IMG/VR virus record: IMGVR_UViG_3300027805_000018
Location: 1 to 56,012 of that record
DNA from: a virus
Length of the DNA stretch: 56,012 nucleotides
Direction: 5' to 3' (one strand)
The number at the start of each line of letters is the position of its first letter. The stretch's first letter is position 1. Under the pieces are notes generated by a model. It made no database searches and was not told where the DNA came from. It saw only the letters and a list, made by a program, of their open reading frames with translations. A program made the translations under genes and the position numbers. Shown here piece after piece: positions 10,453 through 21,165 of the stretch.

Positions 10453-13400
10453 TTAACCTCTTATTCCAGCCATAATATTTACTGAACCTGGATTTGAATT
10501 ATTCATTACTGGAGATATGTTTCCGTTTATTCCCATATCAAACATTAATCTTTGTAAATTAGATCTAACATCTTCTGGAGAGGAATTACTTTGTCCAAAC
10601 ATCGGATAACTAGGATTAACTAAGTTCGCTTCTTTTATTTGTTGTGGGAAGTAACCCATCTGAGACATTTCAAGTCCCATTGACTGACCCATTTTTATTT
10701 TTACGTGTTCCATATTTGTGTTCGGATGCCATACCTCGGAACCAGGTCCAGGAAGTTCATGTCTAGTGAAGTAATTTACTAGATCTGGCTTTCTTTCCAC
10801 TGGCATACCCCATGCAGCTTCATATATTCTTCTTTCTAATCTCCCAGCAGTAGATAATATTCTACCTCTTTCACCCTTTGGAGCTTCAAGCATTGCTCTA
10901 AAGTGTTCTCTTTTTCTTTTTGGTATTGCTGCCGCTAATTGATCTATTGATTTTGTATTAAGATCTGCACCATACATTGTCTTCTTGCTAGCAAGCATGT
11001 ATTGTTTTGCTGACTCAATGTCTCCAACTTTTTCTGCTCTAGCTGCAGCTGTTCTATTTTTAACATAGGTTAAAATATCAACATACTCTTCAAGTGCTAA
11101 TTCTTTTTTTCTATTTATTGGAATGTATCTAGTTTCTTTCATTTTCTGAAGAGCTGAATAACCACCGGTTGTTATTGCACCAACAGTTGCAAGCGCTGTT
11201 TGCATTCTCTTAGTTTTACCAAATGAACCAAGTGCAAATGCACCTATTCCAGCAGCTAACAGAGGGTTTCTTTGAGTTCCTTTATAATAAATTGGCTTGA
11301 TAAAGCTTTCAACCGGTCTTTGCCATTCAGGAAATGTAGAACCATAAACGTTTCTTCTTTCCCAATCTTCAGTCGCTGTTTTTTCACCAATAAATTTATT
11401 GTTAATAAAGTTGTCTGTATGAAGTACTGATTCTTTTATTGTTCGTATTGGATTAGCTATTTTATCAATTGTTGAATAATCTGTATAAGGACTAAAATCA
11501 GTTTTACTTTGCTCTATTGCATTTAATTGGGCTCTTATTTGTCCAACTTTAATTCTTTCATCTTCACCTAATCCTATTTTATCTATTCTTGAATTCAGTG
11601 CTCTAAATTCTTTTGAGTATGGAGCTACGTCAGCAAGAATATCTAATTGATTTACTGCACCATATCTTCCACTAGAGTCTGAATAGATTCTATTAAATCT
11701 TTCGTATCCTACGCCAGGCAGTCTTAATTCACCTTCTTTTACTTTTGTAAATGGATCACCTGTAGTAAAGTCTATAAAGTTACTGCTATTAGGAAGGAAT
11801 GGATACTTCTCACCCATCGTGTTCTTAATAGGGTTAATAAAATTAACATTAGTTCTTTCTTTTGGAATAAATCTTCTTATTATTTCTGAAGCTTCGATAT
11901 TTCCAAGAGCACCTTCGGATTGAAGAGGTACGTCACCTAAGCCACCTAAATTTAAATCCCAAAAAGCTCTAGTGGTACCATACGCTTTTGATGCTGATTG
12001 AAGAACTGACTTATCTGGCTCAAAGTCGTATGAGCCAAAACCAAGAGCTGATCTTATATTTCCACCAGCAAAACCATATATACCAAATGTTTCTTGCAGT
12101 CTGTAGCCAAGTTCCCCAGATAAGAATTCATTACTTCCAGATCTTATTGGCATTCCTGCTGCAACAATTTTTGCTGGCATAATTCCAGGTCCTGTTGGTG
12201 GACCAAATTGAACTGGCTGCACTTGCGAAGAAACAGGAACTCTTTGATATGCTGCAGCAGCTAATGCGTCGTTTTGAGCTCCAGACTGACCACGAATTAA
12301 TTGCCTTGCAGTGTTGAGTGATCCACTGCTATTAGCCAATGTTTGGTTTGAGCGAGAAATATTATAAGATCCAGATATACCTCCAATTGGAGATGATGCA
12401 GTTGCTCCAGCATAATCTGAAAGTGGTGATATAAATCTAAGTGGTTTTCCGCCGTAAGGTGCTGGACGAGCTGCCGGGTAACTAACGGCTGGATCCCTTT
12501 GCTCTACATATTCAACGTTACCAGGAGTTTCTTGAGGCATGTAAGCTCCGCTGGCACCAACTGGAACATAACTAGATAGTGCTCTATCTAATTCTTGCTT
12601 ATGCATTACCCTTTGTGGTTTTAGAATTCTTCCTATTGTTGCATTTAAGACTGGTACAGCTGCACCAAATGGACCAGAAAAATATTCTCCAGTTACAGGA
12701 TAAGGTCTGTCTTCATAATGTTTTTTTTCAAATCTATAAGGATCTAATGGTCTTAACGGGGAAAAGTCATTGTAGTATAACATCTTCTCTATTGGACTAC
12801 CATAGGTGTCGGATGTAAACATCGCTCCACCCTGTAATCTTCTATACCAAGAAGGTCTATAGTATTCTATTTTTCCGCCACTAAATTTTGTATTACCTAA
12901 AGGCCAGAATCTTCCTTTTCTAATCGGCACTTCGCCAGACAATAATTGCTGCCTCTTTTGCCTATAGCCCATTCCACCTGGGACAACACCAGAAATTGCA
13001 GCTTGAGCTTCTACCCCAACCCTAGCTACCGAACCAAGCACCAGGGGAGAGTATACTCTTTCTCCTCTTTCGTCTTTACGTTGTGTGTATCCGCCTGCAG
13101 TTCTATCTATTGCTAATGCAGTAGTTCCTATAGCAACTGCGGGAAGAACTCTTTCAGCGTTCATTCCCCTAAAGTACATATCTAGAGGGCCGTGGAAATT
13201 ATTTTCGTCTAAGCTTGAACCAACAGTGCCAAAGTATCTATTTAGTCTATTAAAACCATGGGATATTGGAACAGATGCTAAAGAAAAACCTTCTTCATTC
13301 CCATATGTTTTAATTCCAGCTGCGCTTAATAATGCGGCTTTTGGATTTCTCTTAAATGCTGTACCAAAAGTTGGAACAAAAGCGTAAGTCTCTGGACCAG

Positions 13401-16400
13401 ATTGTCCAGACAAAGGACTGGCAGATGGTTTTTCTACATATCTACCCATTCCCATATTTTTCTTAAATACAGCAAATGGTTTATTTATACCAATCTGAGA
13501 TATCAACGAAGATTGACCAGTAGTAACTATGTTGCCTTCAATGTGTGGATCTAATAAACCCTTTAGGGATTTATCACTTAATAGCTCTCTTGTTTTTTCA
13601 AATCTTCTTAGAGGGTTTTGCAGTACTCCTGTTAAATTTTCTTCTTCTAATCGAGTTCTAGCTGCAGGATTAAACTTGTAAGTTTCGAATGCTGTTAAGT
13701 TAAATACTGTAGATAGCGCTGAAGCTTGAGCTTCTGCTTTTTGAGCAGAAGATATAACTCCTTTTGTAGCTAAATCATCTATAGCAGAAGTGACATTCTG
13801 CATAACTGTTAATGGATCACCAGATAATATTGATTTTCTTTCTAAGAGGAATCTGAATACTTCTGAAGACATTTCGTCACCTCTAGTGACAATGCTAGAA
13901 GATTTTTCAAACATTCTCGATTGTTGTGAGAAATCATCTATATCCGCAAAAGATTTAATTCTAGCAAATGCCTTACTAACATCCTGATATCTTTTTAGAT
14001 CAGCTTCTGATTTAATCTCAGATCTTTGAAGTTCCAAAGCATCGTCTAGGAAGCTAAATACTTTACTTGCTTGAGCTGGAGTTGATATTCCAACAACATC
14101 ATCAACACTAAGACCTGCCATATCATCAGCGGAAAATGGCGTGAGTACTTCTCTTTGAACTGATTTGTTTGTTCCATAACTTAATTGCCTATTTGCAAAT
14201 CTAGTAAACGCTTCCATTAATTGAGAATGCGATGCTACTTGTGCTCCAGAATCAGCATCAAGCAAACTATATCTCGCTACTTTAGTAGCGTCATCTAACT
14301 CAGGCTCTGCGCGTAACTGTAAATTCTTTTTTCTTCCAAATCCACCGACTGAAAATGTTTCATCTACGTTTCCAGAAATTAATCTAGCCATTACAGCGTC
14401 GTTTTCTACGTCTGCTTGTCTATTAACTAGTCTTCCAAAAAATCTAAATAAAGAATTTGGTTGCTCATCTGCGTAGTCTAAACGCTCTCTAACTTTTCCT
14501 AAGAATCCAGTTGCAGTGCGCGATTGAACAGTTCTTTCTCCAGCAGCTAGTTCTGCTGTGCTCGTAAACATTGATGAAACCGATGTTGAAATCGGTCTAT
14601 AGGTTCCTTCTAAGGCTGTAGCGGCGGCACCATCTGTGTGTCCATACAGTCTTCCTTTTGTTCCTAAAAATCCACCAGTGCTATGCCATGTATAAAAATC
14701 TGCTTTAGATCCTTTGACAAAAGGCTGACTTGCTGCTCCTGAGGTTACTTGATATCTTCCAGCTTTTGCCATCCCAGCAAAATCTTTATAGCCCAACATT
14801 TGCATCGGATTAATTCCAATAATTGGAACTTTAGTTTCAGTAGCCAGTGCTTCTGTTACTTTTCTAATTCCAGATCTTATTGGATTAAAGTTTACTACCT
14901 GGTTACCAAGCTGGTAATAACCCTTAACGTTGCTTAAGGTAGTTTGACTAGAAGATCTTTTAATTGCATTTAATATTTCTAGCTCAGCGCTGTCTCCACC
15001 TAAAATATTTTTAGTTAAAGAATCTCGAAGTGATCCTGGCCCTATCTGATCTGTGATTGTTTGGTATGCTAGTTTTTCTCTTTCAAGAAATTTGTCTACG
15101 GTAAGACCTTCTAGCCCAAAAACTCCAGCTAATCCAGATGTTGGACCAGCAACCATTTCTTTATTATTCATTAAGTAGCCTCTAAGTTGAGAGGCGTTTC
15201 TTATGTCTATTCCGCGAGCACCTAATGCTTTTGCTAATTCATCTGGATTTGCTAATATCGATTCATCTAAACCAAATACTTTTCCAGCTCTTTTGGCCAT
15301 TTCAAGTTTGGCTTGAAACACTTCCCCTTTTGCGCCTTCAAAGTCTATTCTATTTAATTTTCGTGGCTTTAATACGGAAGAAAAAACTTCTTTTTCAAAA
15401 ACTTCTCTAGCCGAACTATGAGCTGAGTCTATGTTTATGCCAACATTTAAAGTATCCTCATTTAGAGTGTCTCTAAACAAAGATCGATCTACTTCATTTA
15501 CAGATCTTCTTAGTTTGTCTGCGTCAAATACATCTGGTATTGGATTATTTCTTCCATATTTTCCAGAATTAAATCTGGTAATTAATTGACCAAAAAAATC
15601 TTCTCCAACAATTTCTTCGTCACCCATTCTCAATCGTTCAGTTGGGCTAATTATTTCTTTTCTAACGCCACCTTTTCTTTTGGCAATTTCTCTATAAATA
15701 TCATCGCTAACGGTTAGGTTTCTACTAAACTGTTTAGCAACAGATTCATCTAATCCATCATTTATTAACTGTTTTTCTAATCTATCCTTATATGCACCTT
15801 GTCTTAGCATCTTTATAAAGTTTGTTGATGCAGAACGTCCACCAGTCTTCGTATCAAATTCTCTTAAAAGACTAAATACATCTGATGATCTTTTTCTTTG
15901 GATATTTAATATTGATTCACCAAGTGAAGTATTAATTAACTTAGCGCCTTCTGTGGTTGCTTTATCAACTCCAAGAATTTTTGCAAAGCCATCATTTATC
16001 TTGCTCCAATTTGTTCCTGGTTTATCTAGAAATGATTGAGCAAAAGATAGCTTTTGATATTCTTCATGTGCAGTTTTAGCACCTTGCCTAACGGCTTTAT
16101 AACCAGGAATTAGATCCAACATTGAATCTATCTGTGTTCCTTGTAGCGGTTTACCTACGTCTACTTGATTTAACTTTGTTTTATCACCCTTGTATATATC
16201 TTTAGCTAAGTTTTGTACGACTTCTCTTCTAGATGGTTTAGGTACCCCAGGTGCTGGAGTAGAACCATGTCTTTGTGAATAAAGAGCTGCAACTGGGTTT
16301 TTGTGAATATCTGTCATTGCAATAAATGCACTTGACAAAGCTCCCGATGATCTTTCTGAAAACTTAATTGATTTATCTAATACGCTAAATAAATCGTGAC

Positions 16401-17272
16401 CAACACCTTCAAGCATTCCTTTTAAGTTTAAGGATTTTTCATATATAGCGTGTTTTGTTGTATTTTTTATTGTAGAATAACCAGTGGCATTTGTAGCCAT
16501 CAGCCTTTCTTGTGCTGTTCTATAAAAATTTAATGAGCTTTCTTTTGCTGCGCCAGCTGCAGCGGTTGGCAGCATGAATCCACCCATTTGGAACAAGGTT
16601 GTCTTAGCTAAATCTTTAGCTATATCTACACCCCTAGATGGGTCATACCATTTCTTTTTTGGCCCAGTATCTTGTTCACCGCCACCAAATAGCGGCTTAG
16701 TTATGTATTTATCTGCCGCATAAAAAGCTGGAACTTCATAAGGAAGCCTTCTAGCTTGACGCACCAACCTCTGTTGAAGTTCGTCTCTATAGTGCCAAGT
16801 AGCAGTTGATGATGCCCCTCTACCTTCAGCTCTAAACGCATACCCGGCGTTGACAACGCTTTTATGCCCTTCGTATCCAGTTGAAAGTTTTCCAGCGGAA
16901 TCAAAAACTAATTTTGTTTTTCCTTCTTCTAAACGAGTAACGCCTTCAAGTTCGTCAAGAATACTTCTTGCTTTTAATAAGCCATAATTAGCCCTAGATA
17001 TAAAACTGCCTTCAGCAGATGTTGCAGCTCTTTCAGTAAGAGCTTTTCCGTATCTTTAAGCCACCACCTCTTAAGAATTTTCCAGCTACCGTTGCGGCAA
17101 CGCCAGTTGCAATCATGGCCGAAGCCATCTTTACTAGGGGTCTGCCTTCTAATGCTCTGCTAACGTAACCAGAATCTGGGGATGGACCATTCTGCGTATC
17201 ATCTCCGGTAGTGAACTCTCTAGAAGTTACGCCAAATCCAATATTATGGATTGGTCCTTTATCTCTCTGCAT
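10453..17272 (-). CDS. Giant tail protein, probable tape measure (about 2,272 aa), one +1 shift at CGG
   Basis: Starts at ATG 17272 behind an AAGGGGGTGACC ribosome binding site. Residues about 50-68 form a small hydrophobic segment (MASAMIATGVAATVAGKFL). At codon 75 the frame meets CGG (17048-17050). Zero frame stops five codons later, whereas +1 reads GKALTERAATSAEG and stays open for about 2,200 codons to TAA 10453. Length 6,820 bases is 3n+1. The C-terminal third has Gly/Ala-rich hydrophobic stretches and an Arg/Tyr/Pro-rich part (RKGRFWPLGNTKF, YYRPSWYRRL) of a kind I associate with very large phage tail proteins. Size and position directly after the tail assembly chaperones are the classic place for a tape measure (inference). 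It has no other in-frame CGG. Confidence 0.72.
17047..17050 (-). other. CGG +1 recoding site 4 (ATA CGG A)
   Basis: CGG at codon 75 of the giant tail gene. Zero frame: CGG AAA AGC TCT TAC TGA. The +1 frame is open for the remaining 6.6 kb. Confidence 0.85.
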
Positions 17273-17290
17273 TGGTCACCCCCTTTTATA

Positions 17291-17924
17291 TTATCTGCCC
17301 ATACCCCATAGTTTTTGAGCGATAGGGTCATTGTATGTTGCAGCTCCCTCAACCTTAGATGCATTATGTCTAGCTGCTGATTGAGCCTCTTTTTCTCTTT
17401 CTTCTTGAGGGTCAATTAATGATAAAGTTACATTAGTAGATTCTATTCCAGCAATTGCTTGCTGAACTTCAATTATTTTTTCTGCTAATGCGACTCTTTC
17501 TGCTAGCTTTGAATACGTTAACGAGTCTAAAAATTCTGGAGTATCTGTATGTATAGTAGCCAGAACAAAGGCTTTCATTAAGCCTCTAACGTGATTAGCT
17601 ATTACTCTTTTTTCTTCCAGAATTCGCTTAGCTGTTCTTGCCGAAGCAAAGCCGGAAAATTCAATTATCTGCTCAGCTAAAGAACTTATAGCTCCAGGTG
17701 GAAATTTATTTAAATCAAAATCTTCAGGATAAACTACTGATGCTCTAATGATTTCATCCTCTGCGTCTGCAGAGGAAATACCTTCGGTACTCTTATACGC
17801 TGCAACTTTATCGAACTCAGAAAAAGTTAGCTCTTTAAATACTATTTCAGATCCGTTTTATTTTGGTCTGAAATATTGAACCGTGTTTTTTCTTTAGTTC
17901 AAAAAGAATTCCTGCATCCAACAT
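17291..17924 (-). CDS. Tail assembly chaperone-like protein 2, one +1 shift at CGG
   Basis: The ATG at 17924 lies one base after the stop of the first chaperone gene. Codon 24 is CGG (17853-17855). Zero frame stops two codons later, and +1 (SEIVFKELTF) runs to TAA 17291. Length 634 bases is 3n+1, giving about 210 residues. The stretch DEIIRASVVYPEDFD, then a SSL and a IIEFSGF segment, parallels EAISELCILFPSYDK with PSLI and EASGF in the gene just upstream, so the two look like paralogous chaperone domains. Many tailed phages make two chaperone forms here by programmed frameshifting (established for lambda G/GT). Here the shift lies inside the second gene, close to its start, which is different. 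Confidence 0.7.
17852..17855 (-). other. CGG +1 recoding site 5 (AAA CGG A)
   Basis: CGG at codon 24 of the second chaperone-like gene. Zero frame: CGG ATC TGA. The +1 frame, AAA C GGA TCT GAA, is open to 17291. Without it, 17579-17924 would be an unexplained coding gap. Confidence 0.85.
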
Positions 17925-17925
17925 C

Positions 17926-18465
17926 TTAGAGTTGTCTAACCTCTAGGGCAACGAATCCAGAAGCCTCTAGAACTTCTTGTGAGATTAACGATGGAAGACC
18001 GGCCATATCGCCAGTAAGAGCTTGCTTATCGTATGATGGGAATAGAATGCAGAGTTCTGAGATTGCTTCTTCGTTCCACATATTTGCCTCTGCGTTTGAT
18101 AGCTGTCCAGCTTGCATTAGGGTTTCCATCTTTTTAACAAGTTGCTTGTATTCAATTCTAGAAAGAACTCTCCAAATAATATGTTTATCAAATGAAATAG
18201 AAGTTACATATACTTCACCGTATTGTTTCTTCCATGCTTTGATCTGTCCAGCTGTAGGACCATTGTCGAAGATAACTTGATCATCTGCTAATTCTTCGAC
18301 TGTTGTAGCCTGCTCAACGGGAATTTGCTCATCTGAATAATCAGATACAACGATGTCACCATCTTGTGGTTCATCAGTTTCTAAAAAAATTTCAACTGAA
18401 TCAGCAGATAACTCTTCTGCCATTTCATTATCTTGTCTAACTACAACTTTTCTTTTCTGAGACAT
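17926..18465 (-). CDS. Tail assembly chaperone
   Basis: A 179-residue protein with an acidic, low-complexity N-terminus (residues about 1-65, rich in Asp, Glu and Val) followed by a compact helical domain. The domain has PTAGQIKAWKKQYGEVY, a RVLSRIEYKQL segment and a C-terminal AGLPSLISQEVLEASGF. This layout, a PT-x3-I-x2-WK-x2-YG motif followed by an R-x-EYK segment and a SGF end, is what I know from tail assembly chaperones encoded just before the tape measure. It would bind the tape measure during tail assembly in the host cytoplasm. The downstream gene begins one base after its stop, so the two are probably translationally coupled. No in-frame CGG. Confidence 0.65.
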   Translation of the reverse strand: MSQKRKVVVRQDNEMAEELSADSVEIFLETDEPQDGDIVVSDYSDEQIPVEQATTVEELADDQVIFDNGPTAGQIKAWKKQYGEVYVTSISFDKHIIWRVLSRIEYKQLVKKMETLMQAGQLSNAEANMWNEEAISELCILFPSYDKQALTGDMAGLPSLISQEVLEASGFVALEVRQL

Positions 18466-18519
18466 TGTTTCTCCTTATTTCGTTTCAAATTACATTATAT
18501 CACATATATATTAAAATTA

Positions 18520-19557
18520 TTATCTTGGCTGAGTGCTTTCAGTCCTGTTTACCAATGGACTTTCAACCACTGGTTTTGTGGCATTTGTTGCCTGTGGTTC
18601 TGTTGAAACAAAGGTCTTACCAGTATATGGATTGAATCCAGATTCGGCTTCGGTGAGATAGAAATCCCTTGCCACAAAGCTATAGGTTTCTATTAAAGGC
18701 GACCCACCACTTTGATATTCCGTGCTCATTTGCATTAAATGTACGTTTTGTAAAACAATCTTCATTGGGGTTTTATTGTCTGACATTTTAACTTTTCTTT
18801 CATTTATGTCAGTTGATATTATCCTATCTAAGTTATCCCTCTGCTCCATAGAGGCCGTAGAAGCGTTCTCAGTGACTCCTACGGGGCTCAAACTTGATTC
18901 CTCTACACCATACACTATAACAAAGTTAAATGGAGGGTGAGCGCTAAAAATATTATGCTGACCATCTGCCGAAGATGTGCTTATCGCTGGATCAACAGTA
19001 ATTCTATCCAATTGACTATTGGCCCAATATTTTTGTATATTTTCCTCATCTGTTCTTGATTCATTTTGTGATCTTAAAACAGATACAACTCCAGAGGTAT
19101 CTGATTTGCCCGATGCAGAAAAACTTCTAACTCTTGCTGCCTCTTCTAAGAGGTGTGTCATTCTTCTTGGATACCTTGAATATAGAGAGAACTGACCAGT
19201 TATTATTCTTGAACCATTCATCATGGCATCAAAGTTGTAGGACCAAAATCCGTAGACTGCTTGTTTTTCTTGTTTAATTAAAAAACCAAATCCAGCTATA
19301 TCTAGTTCATCTTTTGGATCAAACAAACCATCGATGTATACCCTTACATCTTCTCCAGAAAAAAAGTAATCATAATAATTACTAAAGCGAGGGTCTCCAG
19401 AAGTTTTACCACCAGACCAATAAAGATCTAATTCTGCGGAAAGTGGATCAAATGTTCCATTTTTATTTCCTAAACCAGGATTAGTTGAAACGGTATCTTG
19501 GTATGGAATATAACCACTAAATGGTCTATATGGAACAGCTCTATATGGACTTGTCAT
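18520..19557 (-). CDS. Tail-tube-fold structural protein, third paralogue
   Basis: A 345-residue protein. Residues about 60-150 and 255-310 follow the same order of motifs as the two upstream tube-like proteins: FSGEDVRVYIDG (against FSGADI), an IAGFGFLIK strand, a GSRIITGQFSLYSRYPRR segment (against GKRGIAGSLIFTVFDRPAL), and near the C-terminus MKIVLQNVHL then ETYSFVARDF (against MKIFGVTLV and QTYTYMARG). It is longer because of an acidic Ser-rich insertion. Probably a tail-tube variant, tube initiator or tube-completion protein near the baseplate or tip (inference). It is separated from the next paralogue by nine bases, and lies on the chaperone side of the tail genes. Confidence 0.55.
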   Translation of the reverse strand: MTSPYRAVPYRPFSGYIPYQDTVSTNPGLGNKNGTFDPLSAELDLYWSGGKTSGDPRFSNYYDYFFSGEDVRVYIDGLFDPKDELDIAGFGFLIKQEKQAVYGFWSYNFDAMMNGSRIITGQFSLYSRYPRRMTHLLEEAARVRSFSASGKSDTSGVVSVLRSQNESRTDEENIQKYWANSQLDRITVDPAISTSSADGQHNIFSAHPPFNFVIVYGVEESSLSPVGVTENASTASMEQRDNLDRIISTDINERKVKMSDNKTPMKIVLQNVHLMQMSTEYQSGGSPLIETYSFVARDFYLTEAESGFNPYTGKTFVSTEPQATNATKPVVESPLVNRTESTQPR

Positions 19558-19566
19558 ACTTAAACC

Positions 19567-20340
19567 CTAAACGATGGTAGGAGGTGAATATATTCTTTCA
19601 ATAAAATTCTTATAATCTTCGACTCTATCTCCAAAGGCATTTGTAGATATTCTTAATCTTTCATTTTGCTGAGCCTGATACCCATCTGGATATCTAAGGT
19701 CATCACGAGCCGTATCTAATTGTACCAGAGGCTGCAGACCCCTAGCCATATATGTGTAGGTTTGCTCTGTAATTAAGTCGTCTATGGACATAGTACCGCC
19801 TTCGTCGACAAGCGTAACACCGAATATTTTCATTTTTGCTGCTAAACCATATTCATTAAAGAATGTAAATACAATGTCAAATGGTGGCAACATGTCAGCT
19901 AGAGGAGCGTAGTACCCCTTGCTATCTGAAAGTATTTTTCTATAACTTTCTATTCTATAAAAAGCATACTCGTTAAACTGAGTAAATATCATGCTTCCTG
20001 CTATAGTTCTAGCACCCTTTACGAATCCTCTTGGATTCACGTGTCCAAGAGTTCTTATTGGAGAGTTTTCCCTGTGCATTGAATATGATATGGTTTGAAG
20101 TTCCGCCATTTCCAAGACGTCACCTTCATTAGAAATGAATCCGTTTTCTCCAATTTTAGGAATAATAATTGTAGCTGTGATGTCTGCACCAGAAAATGAC
20201 ATATCTGAAAATGGATCTGGAAGATTATTATTTCTTCTAAATTCTTTTACGCCCTCTTCATAGGTAGAGAGTCTATTTTTTCTTGATGTTATAGTCGTAA
20301 GATTCGCTATATCTGATACATCACTTCTGTTAAATGCCAT
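19567..20340 (-). CDS. Tail-tube-fold structural protein, second paralogue
   Basis: A 257-residue protein, clearly a paralogue of the tube protein encoded just upstream. It has FSGADITATI, then SYSMHRENSPIRTLGHVNPR, GARTIAGSMIFTQFNEYAF, a PPFDIVFTFFNEYGLAAKM segment and SIDDLITEQTYTYMARGLQP, each with a counterpart in the 229-residue protein at 20428-21117. The family builds the inner tube of contractile tails. A second, diverged copy could form the tube tip or baseplate junction (inference). It begins 3' of a terminator-like hairpin, so it may be made at a lower level than the main tube protein. Confidence 0.6.
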   Translation of the reverse strand: MAFNRSDVSDIANLTTITSRKNRLSTYEEGVKEFRRNNNLPDPFSDMSFSGADITATIIIPKIGENGFISNEGDVLEMAELQTISYSMHRENSPIRTLGHVNPRGFVKGARTIAGSMIFTQFNEYAFYRIESYRKILSDSKGYYAPLADMLPPFDIVFTFFNEYGLAAKMKIFGVTLVDEGGTMSIDDLITEQTYTYMARGLQPLVQLDTARDDLRYPDGYQAQQNERLRISTNAFGDRVEDYKNFIERIYSPPTIV

Positions 20341-20350
20341 GTTATTCCTT

Positions 20351-20400
20351 AAAAATAAAATAGTGGAGGATTGGCCCTACACCAAGTCCTCCACTATTTA
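20351..20400 (-). terminator. Rho-independent terminator after the tail tube gene
   Basis: Inverted repeat with a 13-bp perfect stem (20358-20370 with 20387-20399), extended by four pairs after a one-base bulge, and a seven-base loop. On the minus strand it is followed by a T-rich tract (complement of the A run at 20351-20360). It lies in the 87-base gap between the tube gene and its paralogue, so it probably reduces transcription after the abundant sheath and tube genes. Confidence 0.8.
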
Positions 20401-20427
20401 GTAACTACTATAATTATTTATTTATAA

Positions 20428-21117
20428 TTATGGTCTAATTATCTCGCTGTTTAATCCACTTGAAGATACTGCTTCTTTGCTAATCAAAGAACCTAAATCT
20501 TCTGAGTTAAATCTATTAAGATTGTCCGTTGTAATCTTGTACATTGGACCGATTTCACGAGCAACATATGTCATTGTTTCTTCTATAACAATGTCATCCA
20601 TCGAAGCTCCCGAACCTTCGTTTAATAGTTCAACGCCATAGATTGATCTAACAGCAGCCTGACCATATTCGTTAACAAATGTAATTGTAATGTCGAATGG
20701 TGGGATTTGGTCTGCGTAGTATGGTGTCTTGCTAACTACGTCTCTTGTTTGATTTGTTACTTCAGCAATACCTCTCTTGTGGCTTGGATCGCCAGGAAGT
20801 GTATTATGAGCTCTTGTGAAAAACTTCATTTCCGAAGATGAGTTGTGATGTGTTTCAAGCATCTGGTACAGAGCTGGACGGTCGAATACTGTGAATATTA
20901 ACGAACCAGCAATACCTCTTTTACCTCTTGAAAATGAACGTGGGTTTGGTGAACCCATTGTGTAAATTGGCGCCTTTTCTCTTGTCACTGAGAAAGTGAT
21001 TCCCGAAAGAGCTCCGATTTCAACGCCACCAAAAGTGGCAACAATATCAGCACCAGAAAATGTTGTGTAAGTATTGAGATACTTATTTACTGGACTGTCG
21101 TAGTATTCGCCTGCCAT
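20428..21117 (-). CDS. Tail tube protein
   Basis: A 229-residue protein encoded directly after the sheath, the standard sheath-tube gene order of contractile tails. Visible motifs are FSGADIVATF at residues about 19-28, SVTREKAPIYTMGSPNPR, RGKRGIAGSLIFTVFDRPAL, PPFDITITFVNEYGQAA and SMDDIVIEETMTYVAREIGP. These give an alternating beta-strand pattern expected for a tube subunit. The start has a good ribosome binding site (AGGAGGG, 5-6 bases upstream), consistent with high expression. A strong terminator follows. Two diverged paralogues follow at 19567-20340 and 18520-19557. The exact family name cannot be confirmed without a profile search. Confidence 0.7.
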   Translation of the reverse strand: MAGEYYDSPVNKYLNTYTTFSGADIVATFGGVEIGALSGITFSVTREKAPIYTMGSPNPRSFSRGKRGIAGSLIFTVFDRPALYQMLETHHNSSSEMKFFTRAHNTLPGDPSHKRGIAEVTNQTRDVVSKTPYYADQIPPFDITITFVNEYGQAAVRSIYGVELLNEGSGASMDDIVIEETMTYVAREIGPMYKITTDNLNRFNSEDLGSLISKEAVSSSGLNSEIIRP

Positions 21118-21165
21118 ATTACCCTCCTAATCGGTATATAAATTTGCAGTGTTTTTTATATAATA

